Below are positions 8,393 through 16,552 of a stretch of 32,866 nucleotides of DNA, piece by piece (within the stretch, counting starts at the first letter, position 1; every line of letters begins with the position of its first letter). Under the pieces are notes generated by a model. That model searched no databases. It was not told the DNA's origin and worked only from the letters and a program-made list of their open reading frames with translations. The DNA is from Clostridia bacterium. GTDB lineage: Bacteria; Bacillota; Sulfobacillia; SLMV01. The position numbers were made by a program, and so were the translations under genes. The stretch is taken from the NCBI GenBank assembly GCA_003551365.1, contig PUMM01000092.1:1-32866 (forward strand), read 5' to 3'.

Positions 8393-9003
8393 CTGCACGG
8401 GATCGAATGCAGGTCAACGACGTGGTCGTGGTCGGCGTGGGCGGTCAGGGCATTCTTCTGGCCACCGATGTGATCGCCAACGTCTTCATTGCCACGGGCT
8501 GCGACGTGAAGAAGTCAGAAGTGCACGGAATGGCGCAGCGCGGTGGATCAGTGGAGAGTCACGTGCGCCGTCGTCACGGCTGTGTGCACTCTCCCCTCGT
8601 CTCCCCCGGATGCGCCGATGTGCTGCTGTCATTTGAACGCATGGAGGCTCTGCGTTACGCCAACTATGTGCATTCTGACGGAGTGGTACTTTACAACACC
8701 CAGAAGATCCCCACTCTGGCCATAGCTAACGGGGAGGTCAGGTATCCGTCCGGTATCGAACAGTCCCTGCGGAAGCGCTGCCGCACAGTGCTGCCGGTCA
8801 ATGCCATGGATGTGGCCGCGGATCTCGGGAATCCGCGCGTCGCCAACACGGTGCTGCTGGGTGCGCTGTCGCACCTGACCGACATTCCGGCGGAGCGCTG
8901 GGAGGAGGCCATTGTGGATCGGGTGCCCCGCAGCGCGGGGGAAGTGAACCGCCGGGCCTTCGCGGCGGGAGCGGCAGTGGCGAAAGATCTGATGGCAACA
9001 TAG
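8389..9003 (+). CDS. iorB: Indolepyruvate ferredoxin oxidoreductase, beta subunit
   Basis: The 204-residue protein is the gamma-type catalytic partner of IorA and completes the heterotetramer that produces aryl-acetyl-CoA. It shows the nucleotide/CoA-fold opening VVVVGVGGQGILLATDVI and the family motif SEVHGMAQRGGSVESHVR near residue 43, both typical of 2-oxoacid:acceptor oxidoreductase gamma domains. Translation starts at a GTG inside the end of iorA, with AAGGAG nine bases upstream. The stop lies about 40 bp before the leuS promoter, with no obvious terminator between, so some read-through into the T-box leader is possible. Confidence 0.95.
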   Translation: MTARDRMQVNDVVVVGVGGQGILLATDVIANVFIATGCDVKKSEVHGMAQRGGSVESHVRRRHGCVHSPLVSPGCADVLLSFERMEALRYANYVHSDGVVLYNTQKIPTLAIANGEVRYPSGIEQSLRKRCRTVLPVNAMDVAADLGNPRVANTVLLGALSHLTDIPAERWEEAIVDRVPRSAGEVNRRAFAAGAAVAKDLMAT

Positions 9004-9045
9004 GCTGAAAGGACGAGCAAACTGGCTGCAGGCCCGGACGGGATC

Positions 9046-9074
9046 TTGCGCCTTTTCGTCCCATGTAGTAGAAT
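9046..9074 (+). promoter_or_regulatory. Sigma-A-type promoter for the leuS T-box transcript
   Basis: TTGCGC (9046-9051) and TAGAAT (9069-9074) are separated by exactly 17 bp. The predicted start of transcription is near 9081, just before the T-box stem I. Confidence 0.7.
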
Positions 9075-9099
9075 TTGCTCAATCAAAATGAAGAGCGGC

Positions 9100-9323
9100 C
9101 ATGATGGAGAGTAGTAGGATGTCGTCCGTCTCAGAGAGTCCCGGGTGGCTGCGACGGGACACGGGGCGGCAGTCCGAACTCACTCCTGAGCCGGAGGAGC
9201 GAAAGACACGGGACAGTAGTTCCTCCCGGGCGCCGCCGTTACCGGCGAAAGCGGGGCGCCGTAGCGCCCAAGTAGAGTGGTACCGCGGAAGCGAACCCTC
9301 CGTCTCTATGACGGAGGGTTTTT
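9100..9323 (+). ncRNA. Leucine T-box leader (tRNA-sensing riboswitch)
   Basis: The leader has the classical T-box parts in order. It shows stem I with AGAGAG and the distal GGGTGGCTGCGACGGGAC hairpin, a specifier loop in which CTC (9179-9181, leucine) follows GAA and precedes A, and the T-box AGAGTGGTACCGCGG at 9274-9288. The UGGN sequence reads UGGU, whose last base would pair with the A73 discriminator of leucine tRNAs. Uncharged tRNA-Leu binding should stabilise the antiterminator and permit transcription of leuS. Specifier and discriminator choice agree with the downstream gene, which makes the assignment secure. Confidence 0.93.
9294..9323 (+). terminator. T-box-controlled intrinsic terminator
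   Basis: An 11-bp perfect stem (AACCCTCCGTC, loop TCTAT, complement) runs into TTTTT. Its 5' arm overlaps the region that would pair with the T-box in the antiterminator, as expected for this riboswitch class. Confidence 0.92.
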
Positions 9324-9385
9324 GTATTGCTCGCGGTGAAAATGTCGATTGCCGGAGCAGTTGACTAGCGAGGAGGTAGGTTCGC

Positions 9386-11842
9386 GTGACGAGACGTTAC
9401 AGTCGTGATACTGACCGCAAGTGGCAGGCCCGCTGGGAGGAGACCGGTCTGTACGATTTTTGTCCCGAGCGGGTGGATGACAAGCTCTACTGTCTGTCGG
9501 CCTTTTCCTATCCATCCGGTTCGAATTTGCACATCGGGCACTGGTATAACTTCGGTTTGGCGGACAGCTGGGCCCGCATGAAGCGCCTGCAGGGGTACGA
9601 GGTCTTCGAACCCATGGGATTCGATGCCTTCGGGCTCCCCGCCGAAAACTACGCCATACAGACGGGAATCCATCCCCGGGAATCCACGTGGCAGAATATT
9701 GCAACCATGCGGAACCAACTGCGGGAAATGGGGGCCATGTTCGACTGGGATTACGAAGTGGTGACCTGCGATCCATCCTACTACCGATGGACACAATGGA
9801 TATTTCTCAAGCTGTATCACTCCGGTCTGGCCTACCGGGCCGAGGCTCCCGTGAACTGGTGTCCCAACTGCATGACCGTGTTGGCCAATGAACAGGTGGT
9901 AGAAGGTCTGTGCGAGCGTTGCGACGGTGAGGTGTCGCATCGGTACATGACCCAGTGGTTCTTCCGCATAACGGAATACGCCGATCGACTGCTGGAGGGT
10001 CTGGAGGATCTGGACTGGCCGGAACGCACCAAGGTCCTGCAAACCAACTGGATCGGTCGCTCCGAGGGAGCCGTAATCCGCTTCCGGGTGGCCGATTCGG
10101 AGGAACTGATTGACGCCTTCACAACCCGGGCCGACACCCTCTTTGGCGCCACCTATCTGGTTCTCGCTCCGGAGCATCCGGCGGTAGATGATCTCACCAC
10201 CTCCGAGTACCGGGACGAGGTGCAGAGATACCGCGAGCGGGCCGCCGGGGCGCGCGAGGTGGACCGCCTTTCGACCGAGCGGGACAAGACCGGCGTATTC
10301 ACCGGTGGTTACGCCCGCCACCCATTCACGGGTGATCGTCTCCCGATATGGATAGCAGATTACGTGTTGATGAGCTACGGTAGCGGGGCCATAATGGCCG
10401 TCCCCGGACACGATGAGAGGGATTACCAATTCGCCAGCAAGTACAGCCTGCCGATTCCACGCGTCATCGCGGCAGAGGAATCACACGTGGACGACGAACT
10501 CCCCTTCACCGGGGACGGAGTTTTAGTCAACAGTGGGGAGTTTGACGGTATGGATTCGGACAGTGCCCGCACTGCCATCACCCAGCAGCTGCGAGAGCGA
10601 GAACTGGGGGACGAAGCTGTCTCTTACCGTCTGCGTGACTGGCTGGTATCGCGTCAGCGCTACTGGGGGCCACCCGTTCCCATCATACACTGCGACGATT
10701 GCGGGGCGGTGCCCGTTCCGGAGGACGACCTGCCGGTCCACCTCCCCTACGACGTCGATTTCACTCCCAAGGGAAAGGCGCCGCTGGCAAGTTCAGAGGA
10801 ATTTATCAATACGTCCTGTCCCAGCTGCGGTGCCTCCGCGCGGCGTGACGCCAACACCCTGGATACTTTTGTGGATTCATCCTGGTACTTCCTACGCTAT
10901 CCGGACCCCAATAATGAGGAGCAGCCCTTCGACACCGAATTCATAAATGAGATGCTGCCCGTCGACAAATACGTGGTGGGGCCCGAGCACGCGACCATGC
11001 ACCTACTGTATGCTCGTTTCATCAACCAGGTACTGTACGATCTGGGGTATGTGGATTTCCCCGAACCGTTCACCTCATTGACTCATCAGGGAATCATCCT
11101 CGGCCCGGACGGGCGGCGCATGAGCAAATCACGCGGCAATGTCGTATCTCCCGATGACTACATCGAGGACCACGGATCCGACGTCCTCCGCATGTATTTG
11201 GCCTTCGGCTTCAAGTTCACCGAGGGCGGCGCCTGGGAGGACGAGGGCATCCGGGCCACCGCCCGTTTTCTCGACCGGGTGGAGCGCTGGGCCAACCGAC
11301 TACTGCAGCTGCGGGAGCGAGAACCGGAACCGGCCGCCGGGGGCGAGCCCGCGGTGCAGCTGCAGTATCAACGCCACTACAGCATACAGAAAGTCACAGA
11401 GGACGCAGAAGCGCTGCATTTCAACACCTGTGTGGCGCGGATGATGGAGCTGGCCAACGCCCTCTACCGCTACGACTCAGAAGTCGATGATGCAGAGGTC
11501 GATCTGGCCCTGTTGGAGGGCGCTACTGCTGACCTGATCCTGCTCATGTCGCCGTTCGCCCCACATTTCGCCGAAGAAATCTGGGCGCGCCTGGGTCACC
11601 CGTACTCCATATTCCATGCCGAGTGGCCGCAGTGGGAAGAGGAGAAGCTGGTTCGTCCCGAAATCGAAATGGCGGTGCAGATCAACGGCAAGGTCCGCAG
11701 CACCATTAGTGTTCCCAGCGGCGCTGCGGAGGAGGAGATACGCGAAATAGCGGAGAGGGACGAAAGGGTACAGAAATACATTGCCGGCGGAGTGCGCAAA
11801 GTGATAGTAGTGCCCGAGAGTCTGATCAACTTTGTTGTGTAA
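9386..11842 (+). CDS. leuS: Leucyl-tRNA synthetase
   Basis: The 818-residue class I synthetase charges tRNA-Leu with leucine. HIGH is exact at residues 49-52 (SNLHIGHWYNFG), and the KMSKS loop reads RRMSKSRGN near 579. The CP1 editing domain is present (TFTTRADTLFGATYL in the family; here FTTRADTLFGATYL, about residue 244), and two Cys pairs in the zinc-ribbon regions (CPNC ... CERC; CPSC) are visible. The C-terminal VQINGKVRSTI segment matches bacterial LeuRS. Start is a GTG with GAGGAGG upstream, directly after the T-box terminator. Expression should depend on uncharged tRNA-Leu. Length is normal for the bacterial family. Confidence 0.97.
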   Translation: MTRRYSRDTDRKWQARWEETGLYDFCPERVDDKLYCLSAFSYPSGSNLHIGHWYNFGLADSWARMKRLQGYEVFEPMGFDAFGLPAENYAIQTGIHPRESTWQNIATMRNQLREMGAMFDWDYEVVTCDPSYYRWTQWIFLKLYHSGLAYRAEAPVNWCPNCMTVLANEQVVEGLCERCDGEVSHRYMTQWFFRITEYADRLLEGLEDLDWPERTKVLQTNWIGRSEGAVIRFRVADSEELIDAFTTRADTLFGATYLVLAPEHPAVDDLTTSEYRDEVQRYRERAAGAREVDRLSTERDKTGVFTGGYARHPFTGDRLPIWIADYVLMSYGSGAIMAVPGHDERDYQFASKYSLPIPRVIAAEESHVDDELPFTGDGVLVNSGEFDGMDSDSARTAITQQLRERELGDEAVSYRLRDWLVSRQRYWGPPVPIIHCDDCGAVPVPEDDLPVHLPYDVDFTPKGKAPLASSEEFINTSCPSCGASARRDANTLDTFVDSSWYFLRYPDPNNEEQPFDTEFINEMLPVDKYVVGPEHATMHLLYARFINQVLYDLGYVDFPEPFTSLTHQGIILGPDGRRMSKSRGNVVSPDDYIEDHGSDVLRMYLAFGFKFTEGGAWEDEGIRATARFLDRVERWANRLLQLREREPEPAAGGEPAVQLQYQRHYSIQKVTEDAEALHFNTCVARMMELANALYRYDSEVDDAEVDLALLEGATADLILLMSPFAPHFAEEIWARLGHPYSIFHAEWPQWEEEKLVRPEIEMAVQINGKVRSTISVPSGAAEEEIREIAERDERVQKYIAGGVRKVIVVPESLINFVV

Positions 11843-11896
11843 TGTTTGCGGATCGCGGTCCCGGCTGCGCTGGGCCGCACGGGAGGAGGCCCCCGG

Positions 11897-12946
11897 ATGA
11901 CGGTGCTGGTGGTGGGCGGAACGCAGTTTTTCGGCAGAAAATTCGTGGACCTCATGCTGGAGCGAGATGTTCCGGTCACGGTGCTTACGCGCGGGAAGAC
12001 TTCCCTTCCGTGGGCGGGCGACGCGGTGGAACACATCGCAGCAGACAGAAATGACGTCCCTCGATTGCACGAGCGTCTGACCGGGCGAAGTTATGATGTG
12101 GTTTTTGACAACGTGGCCATGAACGATGATCACGTGCGAGATCTACTGAATGCTGTGCAGACCGGACACTACATGCTGATGAGTTCGGGGGCCGTTTATC
12201 ACCGAGACTCTCACGTGGCGGCCATGGAGTACGTAAGCGATGCGGGCGGGGAGAAACTGCCCGACTGGACCGACGCAATGCGTCCGCTGCGCGAACGATC
12301 TGTCCCCGCCAACCCTCACTGGCTGATGCGGGAGGCAGGGGGAGAAGAGCAAAAATACCGGCGGGGCAAACTGTCAGCGGAGTGTGCCGCCGTGCGAACC
12401 TGCGAGGATCTCGGTATCCCCTTCACGATTTTTCGTCCACCCCAGGTGGAGGGGCCGTGGGATCCCACCGGTCGCACTGAATTCTTCGCCCGCCGCGTGG
12501 CGGACGAGGCCGGCATCCTCCTCCCCCACTCCGGCCGCGGGAGGGTGTTTCAGAAAGTATTCCGCGACGACCTGGCACGGGCGATAGCTGCAGCCATGGG
12601 CAACTCCCGGGCCATGGACCGCACCTACAACGTCGCCCAGGAAGAAGTCCTCTCCCTCGAGCGCTACCTGTGTGTGATCGCTGACTGCCTCGGAGTGAAC
12701 CCACCAACTCTGCTGGACTGTGACGGGGACGGATTCGCACACGCCGTGGGCACAGAATACCGCATTCCCCTGCCGCGGCCCAAGATACTGGACCTGCGGC
12801 GGGCTCAGCGCGATCTGGGCTTCCGATCCTCCCCGTACCTGCAGTGGATGAGCAGGACACTGGAATGGATATTTTCGCACGAACCCTCGGAAGAATATCG
12901 GAGGTTGCGGAGAGAAGAGGTCAAATGGATTTCCGCCACAAAATGA
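11897..12946 (+). CDS. NAD-dependent epimerase/dehydratase family protein
   Basis: The 349-residue protein is an extended short-chain dehydrogenase/reductase. It opens with the nucleotide-binding fingerprint VLVVGGTQFFGRKF and has a YHRD segment near residue 100 in place of an obvious YxxxK; a conserved RPPQVEGPWDPTGR block and a late FRDDLARAIAAAM block match sugar-nucleotide epimerase and RNA-binding CSP41-like relatives. The ATG at 11897 follows GGAGGAGG by seven bases; the ORF-track TTG start lacks a ribosome site. It lies 54 bp behind leuS with no terminator between, so it should be transcribed under T-box control. Because the catalytic Tyr-Lys pair is uncertain, enzymatic activity is not assured and the substrate is unknown. 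Confidence 0.85.
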   Translation: MTVLVVGGTQFFGRKFVDLMLERDVPVTVLTRGKTSLPWAGDAVEHIAADRNDVPRLHERLTGRSYDVVFDNVAMNDDHVRDLLNAVQTGHYMLMSSGAVYHRDSHVAAMEYVSDAGGEKLPDWTDAMRPLRERSVPANPHWLMREAGGEEQKYRRGKLSAECAAVRTCEDLGIPFTIFRPPQVEGPWDPTGRTEFFARRVADEAGILLPHSGRGRVFQKVFRDDLARAIAAAMGNSRAMDRTYNVAQEEVLSLERYLCVIADCLGVNPPTLLDCDGDGFAHAVGTEYRIPLPRPKILDLRRAQRDLGFRSSPYLQWMSRTLEWIFSHEPSEEYRRLRREEVKWISATK

Positions 12947-12954
12947 TCAATGCC

Positions 12955-12983
12955 GCGCCCGGGCGGTCAGACCGCCCGGGCGC
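12955..12983. terminator. Strong 13-bp hairpin between convergent genes
   Basis: GCGCCCGGGCGGT, a CAG loop and its exact complement lie between the convergent epimerase and AOR stops. Neither side has a good U-tract, but position and symmetry suggest a bidirectional terminator or transcription block. Confidence 0.7.
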
Positions 12984-13002
12984 ACAACTCAGATGAGGCA
13001 TC

Positions 13003-14844
13003 TCACTCCAGATCCAGCTCCTCCATGACGAAGTCCAGATCCAGTTCTCGTAGCTTCTCCGGCGTCGGATGACCATCTTCATCCCATCCGCGCAGTTCGT
13101 AGTAGTGATCGAGCAGCTTCTCGAAGTTTTCGCGCGGGACGATATTTCCTTTGGCCGGACCGGTGGGGATTTCCTCCTCGAAGAAGCGCTCCGGAACGGT
13201 GTCATGGTCGCGTCCGAATCCGGGAATGTGCTTCATGTTGAATGCCCGGGTCAGATTCCAGATCCGCTCGGAGCCCTGCATCAGATCCTCCCAGCTGTAG
13301 GACAGGCCCGTGACCATTTCGAAGATCTCGGGGTAGTTCTCCAGCGGCAGGTCGATCTCCACCCAGGGCAATCGGCATATTCCCAGTGCATCGAACAGCG
13401 GTCGTACGTGCTGCAGTTCGATGGCCTTCTCCGCTTTGCCCTCCAGCGAGTCGCGTCCTGCGGCTACGTCGTAGGTAATGGTCCAGGCGCGGTTGTGATG
13501 GGCACCCACGTCGGCCGTGGCGTAGGATATCAGCTGCCCGGGAGCCCAGCGGCTCTCGTAACCGCTCCACTCCAGACCCTTGGTCTCGATGGCGTAGTAG
13601 TGTGCATCATCGCCAATCTGCTCGGCCGCTCCCCTGACGCCGGCGGCCAGCACATCACCTATGCCTTGGCGATCGGCTATGGACTGCAGCAAAAAGGCCA
13701 CGTCATCGACGTCGCCCCATTCCAGCTTCCGGCCAACCTGCTCCTCATTCAGCAGTCCCTTCTCGAAGCACTCAAAGGCGAATGAGAGCACGGCACCACC
13801 ACTGATGGTATCTATGCCGAGATCATCGGCCAACCAGTTGGCGTAGGCCACTTTTTCTATGGAGTCCAGCATGAGATTTCCGCCCATCATGGCGATCGTC
13901 TCATACTCCGGACCCTCGACGTGAAACTCCTGGTCGCCCACGCACGCCTTGCTGTATTTGCCACAGGGAATCGTGCAGGAGAAACAGCCCTTGTGCGTCA
14001 CCAGTATCCGGTCCAGGATGGCCTGTCCATTGATGTTTTTGTGGTGCTCGAAGTGGGTGGTCCAGAAATTCTTGGTCGGAAAGGCACCTATTTCGTTGAC
14101 CCAGTCGGTCACCCCGGCAGTGCCCTGCGGCGTCCATTCCTGGAAACCGGGCAATTCAAAGGCATCCAGATACATCTTCTTACCCTTTTCCAGCACGCCG
14201 GAGGGGTCGGCCAGTTCTAAACTCTGCGTACCGCGCACCGCCACGGCCTTGAGATTCTTGGAACCCATGACAGCACCAATGCCACATCTGCCGGCCTGCC
14301 GGCCGAAATCGTGCCCTATGCAGGCGAATTTGACCTGCTTTTCACCGGCGGGGCCGATCAGAGCCACCTGGAAATCCTCGCCCAGCTCTTCCTTGAAACG
14401 CACTTCACCCTGTATGCACTTTTCCCCCCATAGATCACCGGCGGGACGCACCTGTACCTCATCGTCGTCCAGCACCAGGTAGGAGGGTTCTTCCGCCCGA
14501 CCGTGCATGACCACCGCGTCATAACCCGCGAACTTCAGCTCAGCGCAAATATGTCCCCCCATATTGCTGTCCGCGTAACCGCCGGTGGCCGGAGACTTGG
14601 TGTGAAAGGAGATCTTTCCCGCCGAGGGCAGCATTACCCCGGACAGCGGTCCGGCGGCCATGACCAGGATATTCTCCGGATCGAAGGGCTGCACATCTGG
14701 CTCAAGCTCCTCCCACAGGATGCGCGCCCCGAACCCTCTCGATCCGAGATATTTTTCTGCCCACTCCTGCGGAGTCTCGGTCACCTCATGTGTGCCATCG
14801 GATAGATCTATGTGCAGAATCTTGCCCGCATAACCCTTCAGCAT
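13003..14844 (-). CDS. aor: Aldehyde:ferredoxin oxidoreductase (tungsten pterin family)
   Basis: The 613-residue enzyme belongs to the AOR family, which oxidises aldehydes to acids with ferredoxin, or the reverse, using a W-bis-pyranopterin and one 4Fe-4S cluster in the cytoplasm. The N-terminal pterin domain is typical (YLGSRGFGARILWEEL, NILVMAAGPLSG, YADSNMGGHICAELKFAGYDA). The cluster ligands appear as CFSCTIPC (CxxCxxxC, about residue 290) with the distant fourth Cys in LGICRLPW. A perfect AGGAGGTG lies six bases before the ATG, and the start abuts the stop of the four-cluster ferredoxin gene (TGAATG). The pair matches AorB and AorA of the multi-subunit AOR type. Whether tungsten or molybdenum is used is not determinable; no cofactor genes are in the window. 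Confidence 0.95.
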   Translation of the reverse strand: MLKGYAGKILHIDLSDGTHEVTETPQEWAEKYLGSRGFGARILWEELEPDVQPFDPENILVMAAGPLSGVMLPSAGKISFHTKSPATGGYADSNMGGHICAELKFAGYDAVVMHGRAEEPSYLVLDDDEVQVRPAGDLWGEKCIQGEVRFKEELGEDFQVALIGPAGEKQVKFACIGHDFGRQAGRCGIGAVMGSKNLKAVAVRGTQSLELADPSGVLEKGKKMYLDAFELPGFQEWTPQGTAGVTDWVNEIGAFPTKNFWTTHFEHHKNINGQAILDRILVTHKGCFSCTIPCGKYSKACVGDQEFHVEGPEYETIAMMGGNLMLDSIEKVAYANWLADDLGIDTISGGAVLSFAFECFEKGLLNEEQVGRKLEWGDVDDVAFLLQSIADRQGIGDVLAAGVRGAAEQIGDDAHYYAIETKGLEWSGYESRWAPGQLISYATADVGAHHNRAWTITYDVAAGRDSLEGKAEKAIELQHVRPLFDALGICRLPWVEIDLPLENYPEIFEMVTGLSYSWEDLMQGSERIWNLTRAFNMKHIPGFGRDHDTVPERFFEEEIPTGPAKGNIVPRENFEKLLDHYYELRGWDEDGHPTPEKLRELDLDFVMEELDLE

Positions 14845-15273
14845 TCAGTCCACCTCCTGAAATTCCTTGTATCGGGTGCGCTCCGGATCATCGGCGTCAT
14901 ATATCGCATTGCGCGGGCATATCTCGACGCAGGACCCACACCCGTTGCACATGAAGGGGACCTCCACGTCGTCGTGCGTGAACACCACACCTTCCGGGCA
15001 CTCCTCTACGCACATCCCACAGAGTATGCAGTCCTCTTCAACAATGCGGTAGTAGCCGTTTTCCGTCTCCTCGATGGCATCCACCGGACAGACTTCCTGA
15101 CACGTTCCGCACTGCGTGCAGTGTGCTATACGGTACTTCCCGGGAGCGGGAAACTCGCCGGAAATGCGAAGACGGGACATCTTTGGATTGTTCTCCAGAA
15201 AATTTTCCATCGCACAAACCAGTTCACAGGTTCGGCAACCGGAGCAGTTGTCCTCATTTACGGCCAGACGCAA
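14845..15273 (-). CDS. Four-cluster (4 x 4Fe-4S) ferredoxin-like subunit, AorA/HycB-like
   Basis: The protein holds exactly four CxxCxxCxxxC motifs (ORF numbering C13-C23, C55-C65, C85-C95 and C112-C122), spaced as in electron-transfer subunits of the HycB/CooF/AorA kind. It should pass electrons to or from the AOR encoded immediately downstream. In multi-subunit AORs a comparable four-cluster protein is AorA. The ORF-track GTG at 15282 lies on top of the ribosome site; TTG at 15273 has AAAGGAG seven bases upstream and is the better start, giving 142 residues. The second electron-carrying partner (an AorC-like FAD subunit) is not adjacent, though the FAD/NAD protein of the same operon could serve. 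Confidence 0.9.
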   Translation of the reverse strand: MRLAVNEDNCSGCRTCELVCAMENFLENNPKMSRLRISGEFPAPGKYRIAHCTQCGTCQEVCPVDAIEETENGYYRIVEEDCILCGMCVEECPEGVVFTHDDVEVPFMCNGCGSCVEICPRNAIYDADDPERTRYKEFQEVD

Positions 15274-15403
15274 ACCGATCACTCCTTTCTCCTGCTAACT
15301 CAATATCATCTCGCGCAGCAGCTCGCTCGTTCCCACTGATTTCTGTGCCAGCTCTTCTACGCTGCAACCTGTACATCCTTCTGTCCATCCGATCTGCGCC
15401 GCT

Positions 15404-16552
15404 TCAGACCACGCTCGGCTCGTGGATGAGCTCCTCCCGTTCGAAGCGCCCCAGATCCAGCATGGATATGTCCATATCCGGCTCCTCACCGGTGATCTTC
15501 TGCGCCATAAGATGAGCAGTCATGGGACCGACCATAAAACCGTGTCCGCTGAAGCCCACGGCCATTTGATAGCCCTCCAGACCCGGGGCTCCACCCAGAA
15601 TCGGCTGGGCATCGGGAGTTATGTTGTATTGCCCCGCCCACTGCCGAACCATGCGCAAATCCGCCAGCGGAGGCAAAATGCTCACCACCATGTGGGCGAG
15701 CTGTTCGGCAAACTCCCAGGTCGCATCGCAGTTTATTCCGCGCGGCTCGGACGGGTCACCCAGACCGGTTACGAAGGAACCATGCGGAGTCTGCTGACAG
15801 TAGACGCCGTGCTCCAGGGAGATCACCATTGGCCCCTGAAACGGTGCCACCGGCTCGGTCACCATTATCTGGTGCCGCTCGGAGTAAACGGGTATATCGA
15901 TGCCGGCCATGGCCGCAATCCGTCCCGAATACGGGCCGGCCGCGTTGTACACCAGGGGAGTCGATATGTAACCGCCGTCAGTCTCCACTCCCACTACCCT
16001 GCCATCGACAATGTCTATTCCCGTTGCTTCAGTGCGGGTCCGTATATCCACGCCCAGGCGCCGCGCCGCGTTGGCGTAGGCCATGGTGGTATGAAACGGA
16101 TTGGCATGACCGTCTTCCGGACAGAATGAGGCGCCGACCACGGCGTCGGTGCACACGTGCGGCACAATCTCCTCTATCTCATCCACGTCCAAAATGCGCG
16201 AGGGAGTGCCCAGTCTGTTCTGCACTTCAACGTTTTTTTCGTACTGGCGCATCTGCTCCTCGGAGAAGGCCAGAATCAGGTAGCCGCTCTGATTGAACTC
16301 GATGCTCTGCGGGTAGTCGAGCGTCTCTTCCAGCACCTCCAGCATCTTGCAGCTCGCGCGGGACAGACGAATATTCATCTCCAGTCCCCACTGCTGCCGC
16401 ACCCCGGCAGCGCACCGGCCAGTAGAGCCGGCCGTCAGGTAGTCCTTCTCCAGAACCACCACATCATCCATGCCCCGCTGCGCCAGCTCATAGGCCGTGG
16501 CGCAGCCGGTTATTCCACCGCCAATGATGACCGCCTCTGCCGTATCAGTCAT
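15404..16552 (-). CDS. FAD-dependent amino-acid/amine dehydrogenase subunit (DAO fold; HcnC/PdhB-like)
   Basis: The 382-residue flavoprotein has the D-amino-acid-oxidase fold: FAD-binding AVIIGGGITGCATAYELA at the N-terminus, the VYNAAGPYSGRIA middle motif, and the C-terminal DAQPILGGAPGLEGYQMAVGF plus SGHGFMVGP segments. This family oxidises the C-N bond of secondary or primary amino acids (sarcosine, proline, hydroxyproline, glycine). The ORF track starts at 16597, but the ATG at 16552 has GGAGGTGA upstream and begins at the correct place for the FAD motif. It overlaps the BFD-like gene by eight bases. As in dye-linked L-proline dehydrogenases it probably forms the substrate-oxidising beta subunit and hands electrons to the FAD/NAD and Fe-S partners. 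Exact substrate unknown. Confidence 0.9.
   Translation of the reverse strand: MTDTAEAVIIGGGITGCATAYELAQRGMDDVVVLEKDYLTAGSTGRCAAGVRQQWGLEMNIRLSRASCKMLEVLEETLDYPQSIEFNQSGYLILAFSEEQMRQYEKNVEVQNRLGTPSRILDVDEIEEIVPHVCTDAVVGASFCPEDGHANPFHTTMAYANAARRLGVDIRTRTEATGIDIVDGRVVGVETDGGYISTPLVYNAAGPYSGRIAAMAGIDIPVYSERHQIMVTEPVAPFQGPMVISLEHGVYCQQTPHGSFVTGLGDPSEPRGINCDATWEFAEQLAHMVVSILPPLADLRMVRQWAGQYNITPDAQPILGGAPGLEGYQMAVGFSGHGFMVGPMTAHLMAQKITGEEPDMDISMLDLGRFEREELIHEPSVV

Noticed and set aside
6383-8398. 671-residue minus-strand ORF opposite iorA
   Set aside because: It is the antisense shadow of iorA; the product is rich in His, Arg and Gln without any domain, while the plus strand encodes a complete IorA.
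9015-9080. GAGCAAA / TTTGCTC inverted repeat flanking the leuS promoter
   Set aside because: Seven bases with a 52-bp spacing is easily chance; it overlaps a good promoter and has no other support.
9365-10429. 354-residue minus-strand ORF opposite leuS
   Set aside because: Shadow of the leuS catalytic domain; no ribosome site or recognisable motif.
15283-15403. Possible small protein ending CTGCSVEELAQKSVGTSELLREMILS-type between the DAO-fold gene and the ferredoxin gene
   Set aside because: The frame has no suitable start with a ribosome site outside the DAO gene, and it does not resemble MoaD, which sometimes accompanies AOR genes.
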